64,000 nucleotides of DNA from Sycobia sp. Sy_11 (GCA_018907035.1 JACCIC010000206.1:602501-666500); one strand, 5' to 3'. Counted from the first letter of the stretch, positions 24,336 to 37,157 are shown. The notes: generated from the letters alone by a model not told the origin. Made by a program: numbers and translations.

Positions 24336-24370
24336 GTGTGTGTGTGTGTGTTGTGTGTGTGTGTGTGTGT
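24336..24370. repeat. (GT)n microsatellite
   Basis: 35 bp with a single T insertion. Confidence 0.96.
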
Positions 24371-24771
24371 CCCCGTATTCGTACGTACGCGTGCATCTAT
24401 GAATGTCGGTATATAATATAAGTCGGTCACGTCTGCATCACGCTCGGGTGGATACATGGGCCGCGGCCTATACGGGCGCACGACATTTCTTGCGGCGGGC
24501 GGCGCGGCGCACGGGAGGAGGAGGCACGTGCGATGCCTAAACCTCGGGGCGCGCGCAATGCATCGCCGCTGCACGCGGGCGTGCAACATATATAGACAAG
24601 AGCCGAGCTTGACAGTATTGGGGCAATCGGTGCAGTTCTCCGATTTTTTAGTTATTTTTTTTTCATCATTTTTTTTTTATTGCTTTTAATCCATGGAAAG
24701 TACGTCGATACAGCTGAGTTAACATATATCTCTATATAGGTTGCCCTTTATTTTCGCGCACGGATTAATCA
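24371..24771. other. Mixed block, nothing recognised
   Basis: CpG-rich to about 24620, then T-rich. No features. Confidence 0.5.
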
Positions 24772-25096
24772 ATGTGTATTTTTTCTTTTTTTTTAACGGT
24801 GAGGCTAAAAAGACGACGGTTGGCAGGAGAGCTGCCTTCAAGGTTAGACTTTTACCAGAGCCGAATGACTCGCAAGTATAGGTCGATTTCAAAGAGAGCC
24901 ACGCGAGTTGACGACGCCAAAAAACTTGCGTATTCGGCTTTGTGTTCTGCCTTGAATCAGCTACTAAGAGCGTGTGTCGAAAACAATTTCATCGTTAAAA
25001 AATTATTATCAGAATTTTTTTCTTCTTATACACTACAAATCTATGTATCTGATAAAATCGGAAAAAAGCTAGGAATTGATTTAAAAATGTTTGCAT

Positions 25097-25190
<94 letters not shown>

Positions 25191-25218
25191 AATGAACTAC
25201 AATTTAACAGATGTTTGA
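24772..25218 (+). CDS. unassigned open frame, first ~110 codons complex
   Basis: From ATG 24772 the frame reads about 110 codons of ordinary complexity before entering a TA/GA microsatellite. It then exits to a TGA at 25216-25218. I recognise no family. A segment starting DDAKKLAYSALCSALNQLL looks like an amphipathic helix, and the region before it is basic. The passage into repeat sequence argues against a full CDS. At most an exon might end before 25100, but no strong donor is visible there. Probably a chance frame. Confidence 0.1.
25100..25188. repeat. (AT)n-(GA)n compound microsatellite
   Basis: AT at 25100-25149, then GA to 25188 with one interruption. Confidence 0.98.
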
Positions 25219-25334
25219 ATCATTCCTGTTTTCTATCCCAATGCCAATGAGCCAACTTAGTAAAAGGAGTTTCACAATCTACGAGCTCTCTGTTATCTCT
25301 TTTAGTGCCGTGTTTCTTTTGTTTTCTGCATATA

Positions 25335-25351
25335 TGTATGTATGTATGTAC

Positions 25352-25402
<51 letters not shown>
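25335..25402. repeat. (GTAT)n-(TA)n compound repeat
   Basis: Four GTAT units, a GTAC step, then TA at 25353-25402. Confidence 0.97.
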
Positions 25403-25406
<4 letters not shown>

Positions 25407-26241
25407 CTGACAAGCGCTACAAGCTTGAAAATGTGTAAGTCCTGTCGGGAGTTCGATTTATTGTACAAGTAATAAATCGAGCTGCTAAACTTCGTTAGAA
25501 ATTCCGAATATTGATCAGCACCATCGCTGATGTTAGTTTTTACACTTTTCTTACGTTCTATCGTAAATACGATTCAAAATTTATGTACAGATAATTCCGC
25601 TGTTCTTTCGTTTACGTATAAAATATTCAACTATTTTTTCTTTATTCGATCTTCGTTTCTACCGCGTAATTTAATTAAACCTCTGGTCAGTGCGCAGAAA
25701 AGTTGCGCCCATAAACAAATTTCATATATATATAAATATCTAGAGGCAACGACATGTATCAGCTGCGGAAGAGGAGCCTCGCAATCGGCTTTCTCGTGTA
25801 TATATATATATATATACACGCACAGGCGCACAGGATCGTGAAGCAGAATAAAACGAGAAGACCTTTATAACGTCCATAGACGAAATTTTCAGTTCGCTTC
25901 ACCCGCGCGCGCGCGCTTGCAGTAGATACGCAAAAAGAGCAGCAGTTGCGACCGGCGCGAAAAAGGTACACCTGTTCTGGAATCGCGCGCGCGCATGCGG
26001 GAGCTCCACCAAGCGCGGTATGTGCATGGCACATAGTACGCAAGCGCGTACCCGTTTTCATCGTACATTATAGATCTATATATGCGCGAAACGAGAGGGA
26101 GAAAATCTGCTTCTTTGCCGGCCGGAAAGGATATATAAGCTACAAAGTCGAGAAGAGGTGCGGAAAAATACGGGGGCGCGCATGCGTGTATATTGATATA
26201 TATATATGTACCACACGCTGGTTTACTTATATACAATGCGC

Positions 26242-26244
<3 letters not shown>
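25403..26244. other. Mixed block, nothing recognised
   Basis: A TA tract lies at 25799-25816 and short GC alternations near 25901 and 25984. No supported exon. Confidence 0.5.

Positions 26245-26277
<33 letters not shown>
26245..26277. repeat. (TA)n microsatellite
   Basis: 33 bp, entered through GCATG, with GTAT units just after it. Confidence 0.96.
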
Positions 26278-26280
<3 letters not shown>

Positions 26281-26423
26281 CTATATATATGTATGTATGT
26301 ATGAATGGTTTGCCGAGAGATGAGAGCGTTTACGCGTGACCGAACTCGGCACGTTGGAGGATTTTTTCCGTGCGAAGACGCTCTGCGTTATACTACCGAT
26401 TCTCTTCGAGTAGGAGAAAACGG

Positions 26424-26426
<3 letters not shown>

Positions 26427-26471
<45 letters not shown>
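26427..26471. repeat. (AG)n microsatellite
   Basis: 45 bp, pure. Confidence 0.98.
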
Positions 26472-26474
<3 letters not shown>

Positions 26475-29400
26475 ATAGCGGAGCGCGACATTAAACCCGC
26501 GAGGATTCTATCTCGCCTCTCTGCTCCTTCCTTTTCTTTTTCTTTATTTCATTTTTTCTCCTTTCGTCCCGGTGTAGCCACCTTCACGCTGGTTACCGCT
26601 CTCTCTTTCCTCTCCCCCCCTCTCTCTCTCTCTCTTTATCCCCTTCTATCCCACTCTTGAGCTTGAATAATGAGATATAGAAATTCTTTCGTTTGCGACG
26701 CTGCGCACTGCGGAGCACCCATACGTGATTCCATATAAAGTGATATTATGAAAATAACGTTCGAGATTTCCTCGAGGCTTGTGCGAGCCGCGTCGTATAC
26801 CTCGCGTCCATATATTTTTCTGTATATTTTTCTGGCTTTCGAGACGCTTTTCTCGCACGGAGCTTTCGTTTCTTATTCTTTAAACGAGTTAGCGAAAAGT
26901 TTTTTTCCGAGACTACGCTGGAAATATTTTATGTAAGTAGTGCCGAATATAAGCGCTAACTGATATTTTTTCTTACAGTTTTCATCATTATATCCTTATG
27001 GAATCCTTTGCTATAACATTAAAGGATTATTTTATATAGGAATTTATTGGCAGCTTCCTATATAAAATATACAGTTTACAGCAGATTCGAATGGCTCCAC
27101 TGTAGAATGCATTTGTTTTCATTAATTGAACAAAAAGTTTTAGTTTACGCCGACGTTTTGAATCACTAGATATTTTATTGCCTTGGTATTCTATTCTAAG
27201 ACAAAGTACAACAATTTTTAACTCTACAATGCCATATTTTAATGAAGCACAACTTTAATACCAAGAACGTGAAAATCACTTATAGTAAATTACAAAATTA
27301 AATCTCAAAGAGATTGGCGAACGAATCATTAGTAATGAATTATAACGGGTGAACGCAAGCTATCAGTAACATCTGTAACGCGAGTATTTATATTCACAAG
27401 TGTAACTACTTGTAGGCAGATTGAAACAAACAATTTGCACCTAAAGACCTGGAAAGTTATAACGCAATCCTTCGTTTATTTATACAACATCGATCAGTAC
27501 GTGTATCGCTTTGGAAAACTATATATTCTCCGAGTTGATAAAAGAGCACAACTGAAAAGAATCAAACATGTTCGACGCGAATTGACAAGTAATACTGGAA
27601 CTTTAATGGAGTAATTTATCATTATTTATTACCGTTCAAATGATTTCGAGATGGTTTCACAATGTCTCTTTTATATCTTTCTTATTCAGCTAGCTTGGAC
27701 GCGTTTCGTGGCATAATTTTCTTGAATTGAATAATCTTGCACTTTATTTCTAATCAGAACCTTCCAAAACATGAACAGGATACTAACGTTATCAATAAAG
27801 TTGTTCGATTAGGTCTCATTTATTAGTTCGTTCGCTGCCGATAAGAGGGTATTAGCGGGTGCAATTGCCCGCTAAAGTAGTATCAGGCACGCCGGGACAG
27901 ACATTTTGTATATGACAACATTGTAAGAATTAATCTACGGTATCTTTAAGGACTATGAACTTGTTATACCCAATCCTGTAAGTAGTCTTTATAGAATTGA
28001 ATGTAAGCTGCGAAATTATTATATTAAGCATACATTATATCAATTAGATGTTTATCTTTTGCTATCTGTTAACATGTCCATGTTAAGTACTCTACACGCC
28101 TACCTAACCTTTTACGAACTTGTACAATTTTGATAAGATGTATTTCATTTCGTATTCGATTTTGTCCAACATACTTGTTAATGCTTATTTATGAATAGTT
28201 ATCTGAATAGCTCTAACATTGTGTTTCTACCGAGCGCAGAAGCCTTTTCATTATTCGTACACAGCTATCCTAATGACAGTAGCCATTTTGATGCACAGAT
28301 TCTAATTGTCTCTCTATCCATGTTGAATTTATGCGCATAGAACAAAAAATAATTTGTGACACATTGCAGTACAAAATTTTATCTCATTTTCTCGTTAGCG
28401 ATTATTAAGGAATTTTTCTAGCGATTCGTGGGATCCTAATATTAGAGTAGAATTGTTTTTTTACAAAATTCTCTCAGATTGCCTTAATCACACGCATTAG
28501 AGCAAAATCTTTGTAGAAATTGCGATGTATTATGTAATCTCGTGACTTTAATCGTATCTATTTTATTCATAATTACGCTCAGCGGAACCCTTTGAATGTA
28601 CGTTGTTTTTCCATTACACGCAACGACGCAACTTCCCGAAGCTGCAGCAGTGCATTGCTCCCGCTCTATCTTTCTCCCACCACCTCCTCCTTTTCCTCTC
28701 TTATTTATTTCCTCCTTTTCTTCTATTCTCCCTTTTTTTGCTCACTGTATAGCACCGGTGTGTAGTATTTTGTACTTCTCTCCCCTCCCCCCCCCACCAC
28801 TTCCCCCTCGCCCCTCCCTCTCCTCACCCTCGAGTAAGTGATAGTTACGAGTGAGTGGAGTCAATTACACGAAGGAAATAAGACGACAATTCATACTTTA
28901 ATTTGGAACACGCAACGGACACTTTAATTAACATCGAGAGAAAACTAACTGCTTTTCCGGGAGCTGAAAAAGTTCCACTCTTTATAACTGTACGCGACGT
29001 GAAACGCGGACGGGAAAATATTTTTTTGTTCAATAATCCATTTGCGAAATGTCGCGAAACTCGGTAGCTGTGTTTATAAAACAATATATATACATACATA
29101 TACATATATATATATATATACAAGTGTTAATCTCCATCCGTTGCCCGCGTTCCCTTCTTGTTCTGTAAACGCTTGTTTAGTCGGATCCACCGTCGGCCTA
29201 GGCCGCCGACGCGAGAGCGATCGATTTTGCGTCCGCGCCTGTATAAATAATGGTTTTCAATTAAAAACGGCCCATCTAGTTTATGGAAATTTCGATTCGA
29301 TCGCGGTTAGCCGGAACGCTATACGTACTTTTTTTATATATAATGTAGCGAGGACTGCGTAAATTCGCGTTGTAAAATTTTAAACGATTAATGACAGGCT

Positions 29401-29494
29401 TCCGACAAGGAAAAATCTATTAATATAAATGTAAACCCGTCGTTCCGATAAGCGAGATACATATTAAGCGTATGTATTTTTATACATGTATTTG
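26472..29494. other. Mostly AT-rich, repeat-poor block
   Basis: After a pyrimidine-rich patch (26516-26650) this is 2.5 kb of complex AT-rich DNA. An intron-like module at 26933-26978 is described in the findings. A short perfect hairpin lies at 27852-27875. A CT/C-rich patch lies at 28670-28830 and a TACA/TA patch at 29085-29120. No gene can be supported. Confidence 0.5.

Positions 29495-29523
<29 letters not shown>
29495..29523. repeat. poly(T) tract, 29 bp
   Basis: An uninterrupted T run. Read on the minus strand it could be a retroposon tail, but no retroposon body is recognisable next to it. Confidence 0.97.
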
Positions 29524-29527
<4 letters not shown>

Positions 29528-30222
29528 ATGACGATACGAGGATAGGGAAATAGAGAAAGCTCGTATATCGAGATCTTATCGCCGAGGATATTTCAATTTC
29601 GTTGCAGTAACGTCGATCAAAGTGTCCATTCTGATTTACCGCGGCAGCGATATCCTTTTTACGTAACGACTCTTTCATTAATGAATAATGTTTTTTCTTT
29701 TTAATGAGCGTCTATATTAATCTAGTTCTATACGACTTTTTACATCGTGGACCTGATAAAGGAGGAGTCTTATTGGAATTTTTTTGTTACAGAATTTTAG
29801 AATAGGCTTTCCTCTTCCAATGTCTTTTTGAAATGTCAGAAAATAATCTTAGCGAGTAAGATAGTAATATAAAATTTTAAGGTTTTTTTTTTTTTTGAAG
29901 CACTTACACGTGCAATTCAAGTGACATTTTTATTAAATTTAAAACACATTTCCGTAAATTTATAGTAATAATTTGCTAATTTAATATAGCCGTAATTTGG
30001 AATTCATGCACATCCTTAAAAAGACCTAAAAAAAAGTTTATATTAAAATTACGAACATTTTTAATGGAGTACTCACGGCAAAACTAACAAACTTAATTAG
30101 GATAAAGTAAAACTTTAACATTCACGCGTACACATGACTTCTCCTTTCCTGGAGCCGTCAACGTAACCGCAGTCAAATTAAAAACCAAAAGGGAAGAAAA
30201 CAAAATACGTGAGTGTTTCGTG
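29524..30222. other. AT-rich block, nothing recognised
   Basis: A T-rich acceptor-like site ends near 29792, but all frames after it close within 13 codons. Confidence 0.5.
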
Positions 30223-30300
30223 CGAGAGAGAAGAGAGAGAGCGAGAGAGAGGGAGAGAGAGGGAGAGAGAGGAGAGAGAGAGAGAGAGATGGGGAGAGGG
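30223..30300. repeat. imperfect (GA)n / purine tract
   Basis: 78 bp of GA with periodic extra G (GGGAGAGA units), purine-only apart from a few bases. Confidence 0.95.
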
Positions 30301-30524
30301 CTCGTTCACGATCGAAACGAACCCATCAGCAGGCAAGCCGTAAGATTCAATTAGTCGATAGAAAAAAAGGCGCAGCGTACAAAAATCTCATTAACGGCCT
30401 TGCACGCAACAATAATAAGGCATCAGCAAAGCGAAAAGTTTCACGCGCGTGTACGCCAAGACGCATCGCATCGGCGGAGGATCGGTCGACGCTCTCGCGC
30501 GGGCGCCTCGCCTCGACGTTTATA

Positions 30525-30533
30525 ATATATATA

Positions 30534-30564
<31 letters not shown>
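30525..30564. repeat. (TA)n microsatellite
   Basis: About 40 bp with one AATT interruption. Confidence 0.96.
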
Positions 30565-30679
30565 GGTTGGCCTGGTCAGACACGTATATACGTATACGTT
30601 CCAGCGTGTGTATATAAGCACGGTCGCGCCCCGGGTAGTTTTCGCTTTTTCGCGCTTGTGTGTATTTACGCCTGTAGAT

Positions 30680-30700
30680 ATGTGTGTGTGTGTGTGCGCC

Positions 30701-30745
<45 letters not shown>

Positions 30746-30752
30746 ATGTGTG
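30680..30752. repeat. (TG)n microsatellite
   Basis: 73 bp of TG with a CGCCGG interruption near 30697-30702. The longest GT/CA tract in the window. Confidence 0.97.
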
Positions 30753-30917
30753 TACGCGGCGATATATCAGATCCGCAATTACTCGTCGCGGAAGCGAGAG
30801 TTGGGGTGCAACAATGGGCCCCCGTACATCTCATCATCATCATAAAAGTCTTGTTAATTGTGGCACTACACACTGGCGTACAAACACGCATGTGCTCGCG
30901 CGCACACAGATACGCAC

Positions 30918-30919
<2 letters not shown>

Positions 30920-30971
<52 letters not shown>
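30920..30971. repeat. (TA)n microsatellite
   Basis: 52 bp, entered through CACATG. Confidence 0.98.
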
Positions 30972-30973
<2 letters not shown>

Positions 30974-32423
30974 GACTATCGTGCACCGATGCGCACGCAC
31001 GCACGAGTGACGCACTTGGACGGTTGAGTTGGGTGGGAGGGGGCGGAGGATTTTCGTACCCTTACGTACTATATATAGCAATTCAGCCGGGCATCCCTCA
31101 TGGGCAAACTATATATATATATCTGATGCGGCAATAAACTGGGCAATGTTATATGTACGAATAAGAAATGGGGAGCATAAAAATAATCTTTATTCCAGGA
31201 TAGAACGATATAGATAGGGAATGAGTAATGCTATGCATACTATACTGTTTGTAATATTGCAGGGAGGCAACAAATGTTAACTATATATATACACGTTCAA
31301 ATTATAGTAGCGAATTTTACGTTAGATTTAATGGGGACGAAGTAATTTATCTCTATATTTCTGTACCTAATAAAAGTGTTTAATTGTTAAATCTCGAGTT
31401 TGTTTTCTTGTAAGAAGAATATAAAGATTTTTATTAGTAAAATCTTGAATGAAATATAAAGAAACTTTATTATAAATGAAATTCCTTGATCTTTAATCAA
31501 TAGGAATAAAAAATTTATGGCAAATTTCCAATTTGCAATCGTATTATCGTTTATGTATTCGTACAGCAATGGTAAATATTGACTTTGATTCCGTTTCGAT
31601 GTGGATTGTGAACGCATAGATTATCATAGTAAATTGACCGTTAAAAATCTACGATTTGCAAATCTAACTCAATTAAATAAATTAAAAGGTTACTGCCGTG
31701 AAAAGTATACGTTATTATTGTAACTGCAAATTTTTATTTATACGTAAGTCAGCCTCATTGAATTTTCGCATAACTGTAAAGGAAGCTATTTTTATATTAA
31801 AACTAAAACAGCTACTTGAAATTCATTATGTAATTATTTATCTACGCGCGTGTTTCTTGCATTAACTGTAAAAACTAACAGGTATGCTTAATAAAGATTC
31901 TAGCTGTATTAAATTTACCTCGCCACTGTGAAGTTAATTCATCCAGTTCCTTGGTTATAAAATTACGAAAGATTTTTTTTCTTCGCACTTTTAATTTGAT
32001 TCTAAATACGAGAACATTTTTCTTATACATTTTCAGAAAATTCCTGTCCCTTTACTTATTGATCATTAATATTATAAAACCCGTAAGATGAAATATTAAA
32101 AATATGTATTACGGAATTAAGAAAAAAAATATAAAGTCTCTAAGTAGAAGTAGCAAGCTTATTATCTGATTAATTATTGGTTGAGCTGGATTTTGCAAAG
32201 GAATCTGTATTATACCGAAAGGCTCTCTAATGGCATTCAAGGAGCTTAGAATCACCTACGCACGAGGCTGAAAGGAAAAACAGAGAGCAATAGATGTTCT
32301 TATAAATAGAGAGGAAAGGGGGTGGGGGAGGAGGCGCAGAAATAGCAAGAGGAAAAAGGACAAAGTAAGCGTGCGTGTAACACAAAAAAAAAGTAGAACG
32401 AATGATCGGGTAAGAACATCTAC
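30972..32423. other. Mostly AT-rich block, nothing recognised
   Basis: Short CpG-rich start, then AT-rich complex sequence from 31200. No exon or RNA gene was seen. Confidence 0.55.
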
Positions 32424-32448
32424 ATATATATATATATATATATATATA
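32424..32448. repeat. (AT)n microsatellite
   Basis: 25 bp. Confidence 0.95.
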
Positions 32449-32578
32449 GTAAAAGCGAAGCGAATGAAAAAGGAAGGCGAAATCGTATGGTATAGGTAAA
32501 GAGCGCCCGCGGACCAAGCGATAGAACGAGAGTAAGAGGCGAGGTAAGAAGCGGAGTGGGATAGTGAGCGAGGGACGA

Positions 32579-32581
<3 letters not shown>

Positions 32582-32632
<51 letters not shown>

Positions 32633-32640
32633 GAGAGAGG
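32582..32640. repeat. (AG)n microsatellite
   Basis: 59 bp, slightly degenerate at the 3' end. An inverted CT partner lies 315 bp downstream. Confidence 0.97.
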
Positions 32641-33360
32641 AAAGGTAGTCATTTTCTCGTGGCTCTCGGCTATATCCTCTCTTAGCATCGGGCCCGCGCG
32701 CGGCCTCCTCTCCCGAGAAAGTCGCGCGTGCGCGAGTTTATATGCACGGCTTTTTGCATGTATATAGACTAACCGCAGCGACGCTCGCGCGCACACACCT
32801 ATAATGGCCAAGCTCGTGTATGCGCGACACAGTCGCTCGAGCGCGCTCGACGAGCGAAAGGTGTATAACCGGGCGGGGCCCCCGGCGAGCGAGAGCATCG
32901 CGCGGCGGAACGGAGCAGAGCGGAGCGGAGCGCGCATCGGTGAGTCGATCGCACGCTCTCTCTCTCTCTCTCTCTCTCTTCCCCCCTCTCTCTCCCTCTG
33001 GTTGCAGCGGCCACCGAGATCTGCTTTTATTTCGCCGCTGTTACATATATATGCATAGATGCACATACGCGCACAGAGAGGCTCGCGGCGATACGGCGCG
33101 CGGAAATCCCGTACAATCGCGCGAGAGATACGCGCTAGAAGCAGCGAGCGATCGACGATGGTGGGCGCTCGATCGCGCTACTCGACTTGACGACCGGGCG
33201 ATTTTTGGCCGCTGTGCTGTCGGTCAGGCGAGAGGGACGAGGGGGGGGGGAGTCGGAGCGCACGCGTACTTCGATTTGAGGAGAGGTCGCCAGTGGAGAT
33301 CGAGCTTAGCTTTGCGCAACGCGCGTGCTTTCGAGTTCTCCGATTCTATCGGAGATTGAA
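32641..33360. other. CpG-dense block, possible promoter-type sequence
   Basis: GC-rich and CpG-dense with a TATAA-like site near 32862 and G10 at 33241-33250. The + frame 32820-33359 and minus frame 32227-33066 both cross the CT/GA repeats and are rejected. Promoter activity is only a possibility. Confidence 0.35.
32955..33000. repeat. (CT)n microsatellite, degenerate
   Basis: Pure CT to about 32979, then CT/C-rich. Confidence 0.95.
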
Positions 33361-34253
33361 AATTCAAAAGGTTGAATTTTTCGAGCATTATTCAGACGGA
33401 CGGATGTCCTTACAGAAGAGCTTTGAGAAATTCTGTGCACTTTGATCGATACTGATTATTTTGAACTCGATTTTGAAAATAATTCTAAAGCGAACGATAA
33501 AGTATGAATGATATCTTAAGATAATTGCCTTCATCTTTTACTCAAAATTCAATCAGAAGTTCATTTGTAAAGTTGAGAGCATTTGCTTAATTGCTTTTCG
33601 AAGAAGATAATCATACACTTTGTAATTTGGCCGTAATTCCATTTTCGCATTGATTAAGAATCTATTATTAAAATTACGATAATAATTATTATTACAGATA
33701 AGATACATATACGTTTGAGCAAAGCTACTAAGCTTTGAAATGCTTTAAAATGAAATAATTTATGAAGTTTCATAATTGTGCCTTGATTACAGTGGGATAT
33801 GCTTCGAGCGTAACGGATACAATGGGATCTAATTAATTTAAATTAACTTATTCAATTTATTCCCGACTGTTCGCCAGTTTCTAATTACTACGTCTACGCT
33901 AAAAAAAAAAGAACGAAGGACAAGGAAAATATCCCCGCGAGAGCGCAATTTGGAGCCCGTCAAATAGAGCTAGAGTTTTTCGAAAGGGGCTGCGCAGCTC
34001 GAAGGGACGAGGAAGTCGAACAACAAGCAAACCACACCACCTCGGGTTCTCGGCTCGTTCGCGGTGCGACGCGCTTCCCTACCCCTGCCCGCGCCGTCCT
34101 GCGGCGCGGCATCTAAAAAGCCTCGGGTCCCAGGGACAGACTCTGCGTCCACGGGCAACTCCTCATCCTCCCGCGGGGCGCTGCAAACTCCGCGCCCGCG
34201 CCCGGCCTTTCCGCGGCGCGGAACAACCACGTCCCCTTCCTCGCGCACGTATA
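33361..34253. other. AT-rich gap, then GC-rich sequence
   Basis: 33361-33900 is AT-rich and featureless. From 33930 the sequence is GC-rich, with overlapping open frames on both strands (33970-34332 minus, 34064-34381 plus) that I cannot support. Confidence 0.5.
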
Positions 34254-34273
34254 CGCGCGCGCGCGCGCGCGCG
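34254..34273. repeat. (CG)n tract
   Basis: 20 bp of alternating CG, a strong Z-DNA candidate on sequence grounds. Confidence 0.95.
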
Positions 34274-34624
34274 TCCCCTCGGAGATTACTTCGCCGTAGT
34301 GCGCGGAACTTCTGCTTGGCCGCGAGCTGCACGCGAGCGCGCGCGCACGTGTGTATATGTGCGCCGCGCTCTCGCCGGTGACGGGCCGGAACGGAAAGTC
34401 AGGGGTCGTCCCCGGCGCGTGTTTGCCCGCATCCCACCTACGCCCGTCCAACTCTCGCTCGACCCTCGCCCTCCCTCCCTAACCCCTTCTCGCTCTTTCT
34501 TTCTCACTCCGTCTGTATCTGCCGCGGCATTACGCCCGCTGGTTTCCCGCATCTCTCTGCCTCGGTCGCCGAGCGTGCGCCCGGGGCACGCGTGCATACA
34601 CAGACACACGCGCAAGCATACGCA

Positions 34625-34626
<2 letters not shown>

Positions 34627-34669
<43 letters not shown>
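34627..34669. repeat. (GA)n microsatellite
   Basis: 43 bp. Confidence 0.98.
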
Positions 34670-34675
<6 letters not shown>

Positions 34676-34831
34676 AGACGCGCGCGTCGGGCTCCTCCCT
34701 GACGGGCCGACCCCGCGGCCCTGCTTTCTCCATCGGTTTCTAACGGACTGCGGCGCCCGACTCGACGTACCTACGCGGGGCCGCCTCCTTGGCGAAGTTC
34801 ACGATCCGCGCGCGAGAACTTGAGTATGTAC

Positions 34832-34834
<3 letters not shown>

Positions 34835-34876
<42 letters not shown>
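34835..34876. repeat. (AT)n microsatellite
   Basis: 42 bp, the first of a TA pair about 100 bp apart. Confidence 0.98.
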
Positions 34877-34879
<3 letters not shown>

Positions 34880-34976
34880 TGGCTGGAGCGAGGAGAGCGA
34901 AACAGCTTATCTGTGCCGACGTCTCTCTCGGTTTCTAGGTTGGACATTCCTCTCTTACGGGTGGCGCGCAGATGTG

Positions 34977-34978
<2 letters not shown>

Positions 34979-35026
<48 letters not shown>
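34979..35026. repeat. (AT)n microsatellite
   Basis: 48 bp, the second of the pair. Confidence 0.98.
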
Positions 35027-35032
<6 letters not shown>

Positions 35033-36215
35033 TCAAATCCTCGGGACGCAGCAGCATCATATGTCGCCCGGGGGCCAATCATTATGTATCCGACGAGGAC
35101 AGCGCGGCTCTCGCGGTGTGACCGCGCCCCACGCGGCGTCCCTTTTGGCCATGTAAGTTCGCGGGAGGCCGTAAGACCTCGATGCGGCTGCTCTTCTTTC
35201 GGCCGACCTTGGAAATCGCATAGGGGCGCATCGAATCACGTTTACCGAGAATCCCTGCGTTCGCAGCGTAATAAGCGCGTTTGGCTTTCGCAATAAAGCT
35301 CGTGGATTATTCATCGTATGTCGATAATATACATGTACTTAACCATTTCTTGTGTGTCGCATGTTTATTAAAGCTGTTGCTGTAAACAAGAAAACTTGAT
35401 CGCAGCCAAGAGAAAAAAATCCGTAACTATGATATGCCAGTTAAATAATAAATGCACAGAATAATTACTGATTTTTGTATTATTTCGTTCGATTGGAAAT
35501 AATGTTGGATTATTTTCCAATGAACTTTATCGATAACTTCGAACTCAATTGTACATTTGATACAATTGTTTTCGCTGTTGTTTCGTATTTGTTTTATTCG
35601 TTTATTAAATAAATTATTTGATAACAAACATGTAATTTCCGATTGATAAAAAAAAAACAAAATAAATTAAATGTACACTTAACTAATATTCAATCTATTC
35701 TATTAGGTTACATTATAAATGTAATTAGTATTGCTATATTATTTATAATGTCGATAACAAATGCAGATTTCTGTTAATTATTCATATTCGTAATTCTTGT
35801 TCGTAATCCTGTACTGCTCAATCGTGCCAAATAGTGAAACCAATATCTATAATAGTGAACATTAATTTTCTCAACTTTGTTTGCTGGGCACTTGCATAAA
35901 CGCAGCTATACAGAAATAAATTGAAATCATAAATTATGTGCCTACGGGTTTTTTTAGAAAATAATTTTATCAGAGCAATTCCAGTGCTGAATTAATATTA
36001 TGCACATATCAACCGTCCATATTAAATGTATCTCCGATCTATAACAATATATCGCATCTACAGAAGCTGCTGTTCTATTTGCAGAAAGCACAACTGAATA
36101 TGCATATATGTTTAACTGTATGAACTTGAGTGTAAGAATAAGGCGTATAAAAGGAGTGGAATTCATTAATTAATCGCAAACCACCGAGGCGACTGTCAAG
36201 TCGTTATACATTATG

Positions 36216-36216
<1 letters not shown>
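35027..36216. other. Unique block with donor-like and TATA-like sites
   Basis: A consensus donor GTAAGT at about 35154 follows a short CpG-rich frame, but no upstream exon boundary is clear. 35300-36140 is AT-rich. TATAAAAG lies at 36146-36153 without a supported transcript. Confidence 0.4.

Positions 36217-36264
<48 letters not shown>
36217..36264. repeat. (TA)n microsatellite
   Basis: About 48 bp. Confidence 0.98.
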
Positions 36265-36265
<1 letters not shown>

Positions 36266-36839
36266 TCGTATTCCGGTCGGTTCATATAATAAAAATAACG
36301 AAGGGCGATGCATCATCGGTCCGGCCGAGCCCCGCGGTCCATTAACATCGGCGCGATAATAAAAATCACGAGCGCAAGACAAACAGCAACAACAATAACA
36401 AGAATAACAGCCGCGAAATCGCCGCCGCCCGGCAATATCTCAAGACGCGCGGTGCACCTCCGGAGCGAGGGTGAGGCGGGGAGGTGGGAGGGGGGGGCGA
36501 TACAGAGGTAATTTACGCTTGATTATCTCGCCTCTCGAATCTCTCGGGCCCTCGGTGCACAGTTCACTCGCGAGCGCGCGCGCGCGCGAAAGAATTCGAA
36601 TGAGCCCGGTCCGCATTGTGCCAGAGCGTGGGCCTCTCTCGCGACCGCGCGCGCGCACACACATACACACGCATAAAAGCATACAGTGGCACACGCGCAT
36701 GCACACACAGACGCATAAGAGGGCCTCTCGGAGGCGAGTCCTGTTAAAAAGGACGAGAGAGCGGTAGGGGTGGAAGTGAAGAGTGGGGCAGGACCATTTG
36801 AATACCGCGAAATTGTTCGCGCAGCACTCCTGCAGCCGG

Positions 36840-36841
<2 letters not shown>
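36265..36841. other. GC-rich block with CG and CA patches
   Basis: CG alternation at 36575-36588 and near 36645-36655, interrupted CA from 36655. No exon was identified. Confidence 0.5.
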
Positions 36842-36886
<45 letters not shown>

Positions 36887-36930
36887 TGGAGAGGGAGAGA
36901 GGAAAAGAGAGAGATGAAGAGAGAGAGAGG
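36842..36930. repeat. (GA)n / purine-rich tract
   Basis: A pure GA core at 36844-36873, then degenerate GA to about 36930. The minus-strand frames of 237-256 codons across it are Leu-Ser repeat translations. Confidence 0.95.
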
Positions 36931-37152
36931 CAGATAAAGACAGGAAAAATGAGTAGGAGAGAGACAGAGCCAGAGAATGAGAGAGCTGTCTCCGTCGTCG
37001 CGGCCGGGGCATTGCGCAAAGAATGTACCGCTGCTCGTCGGTTGCGGAAGTCTGCGCGAGCGGGCGCGCGCCCGCGCGCGCCAGGAAATTGCGCGGCGTA
37101 ATGAGAAATTTTTGGGAGAACGGTTTCTCAAGCGAGCCGTGTCGCGGGTATA

Positions 37153-37157
<5 letters not shown>

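Noticed and set aside
27852..27875. 8-bp perfect hairpin (TTAGCGGG with CCCGCTAA) and other single hairpins such as 10525-10542, 8060-8075 and 12162-12180
   Set aside because: Several hairpins with 7-8 bp arms and short loops are expected by chance in 64 kb. No supporting context such as terminator, miRNA-length stem or conserved element.
32227..33066. 279-codon minus-strand open frame, the longest in the window
   Set aside because: It crosses two GA/CT arrays and a TA array, giving Arg-Glu, Leu-Ser and Tyr-Ile runs. The non-repeat parts show no family resemblance.
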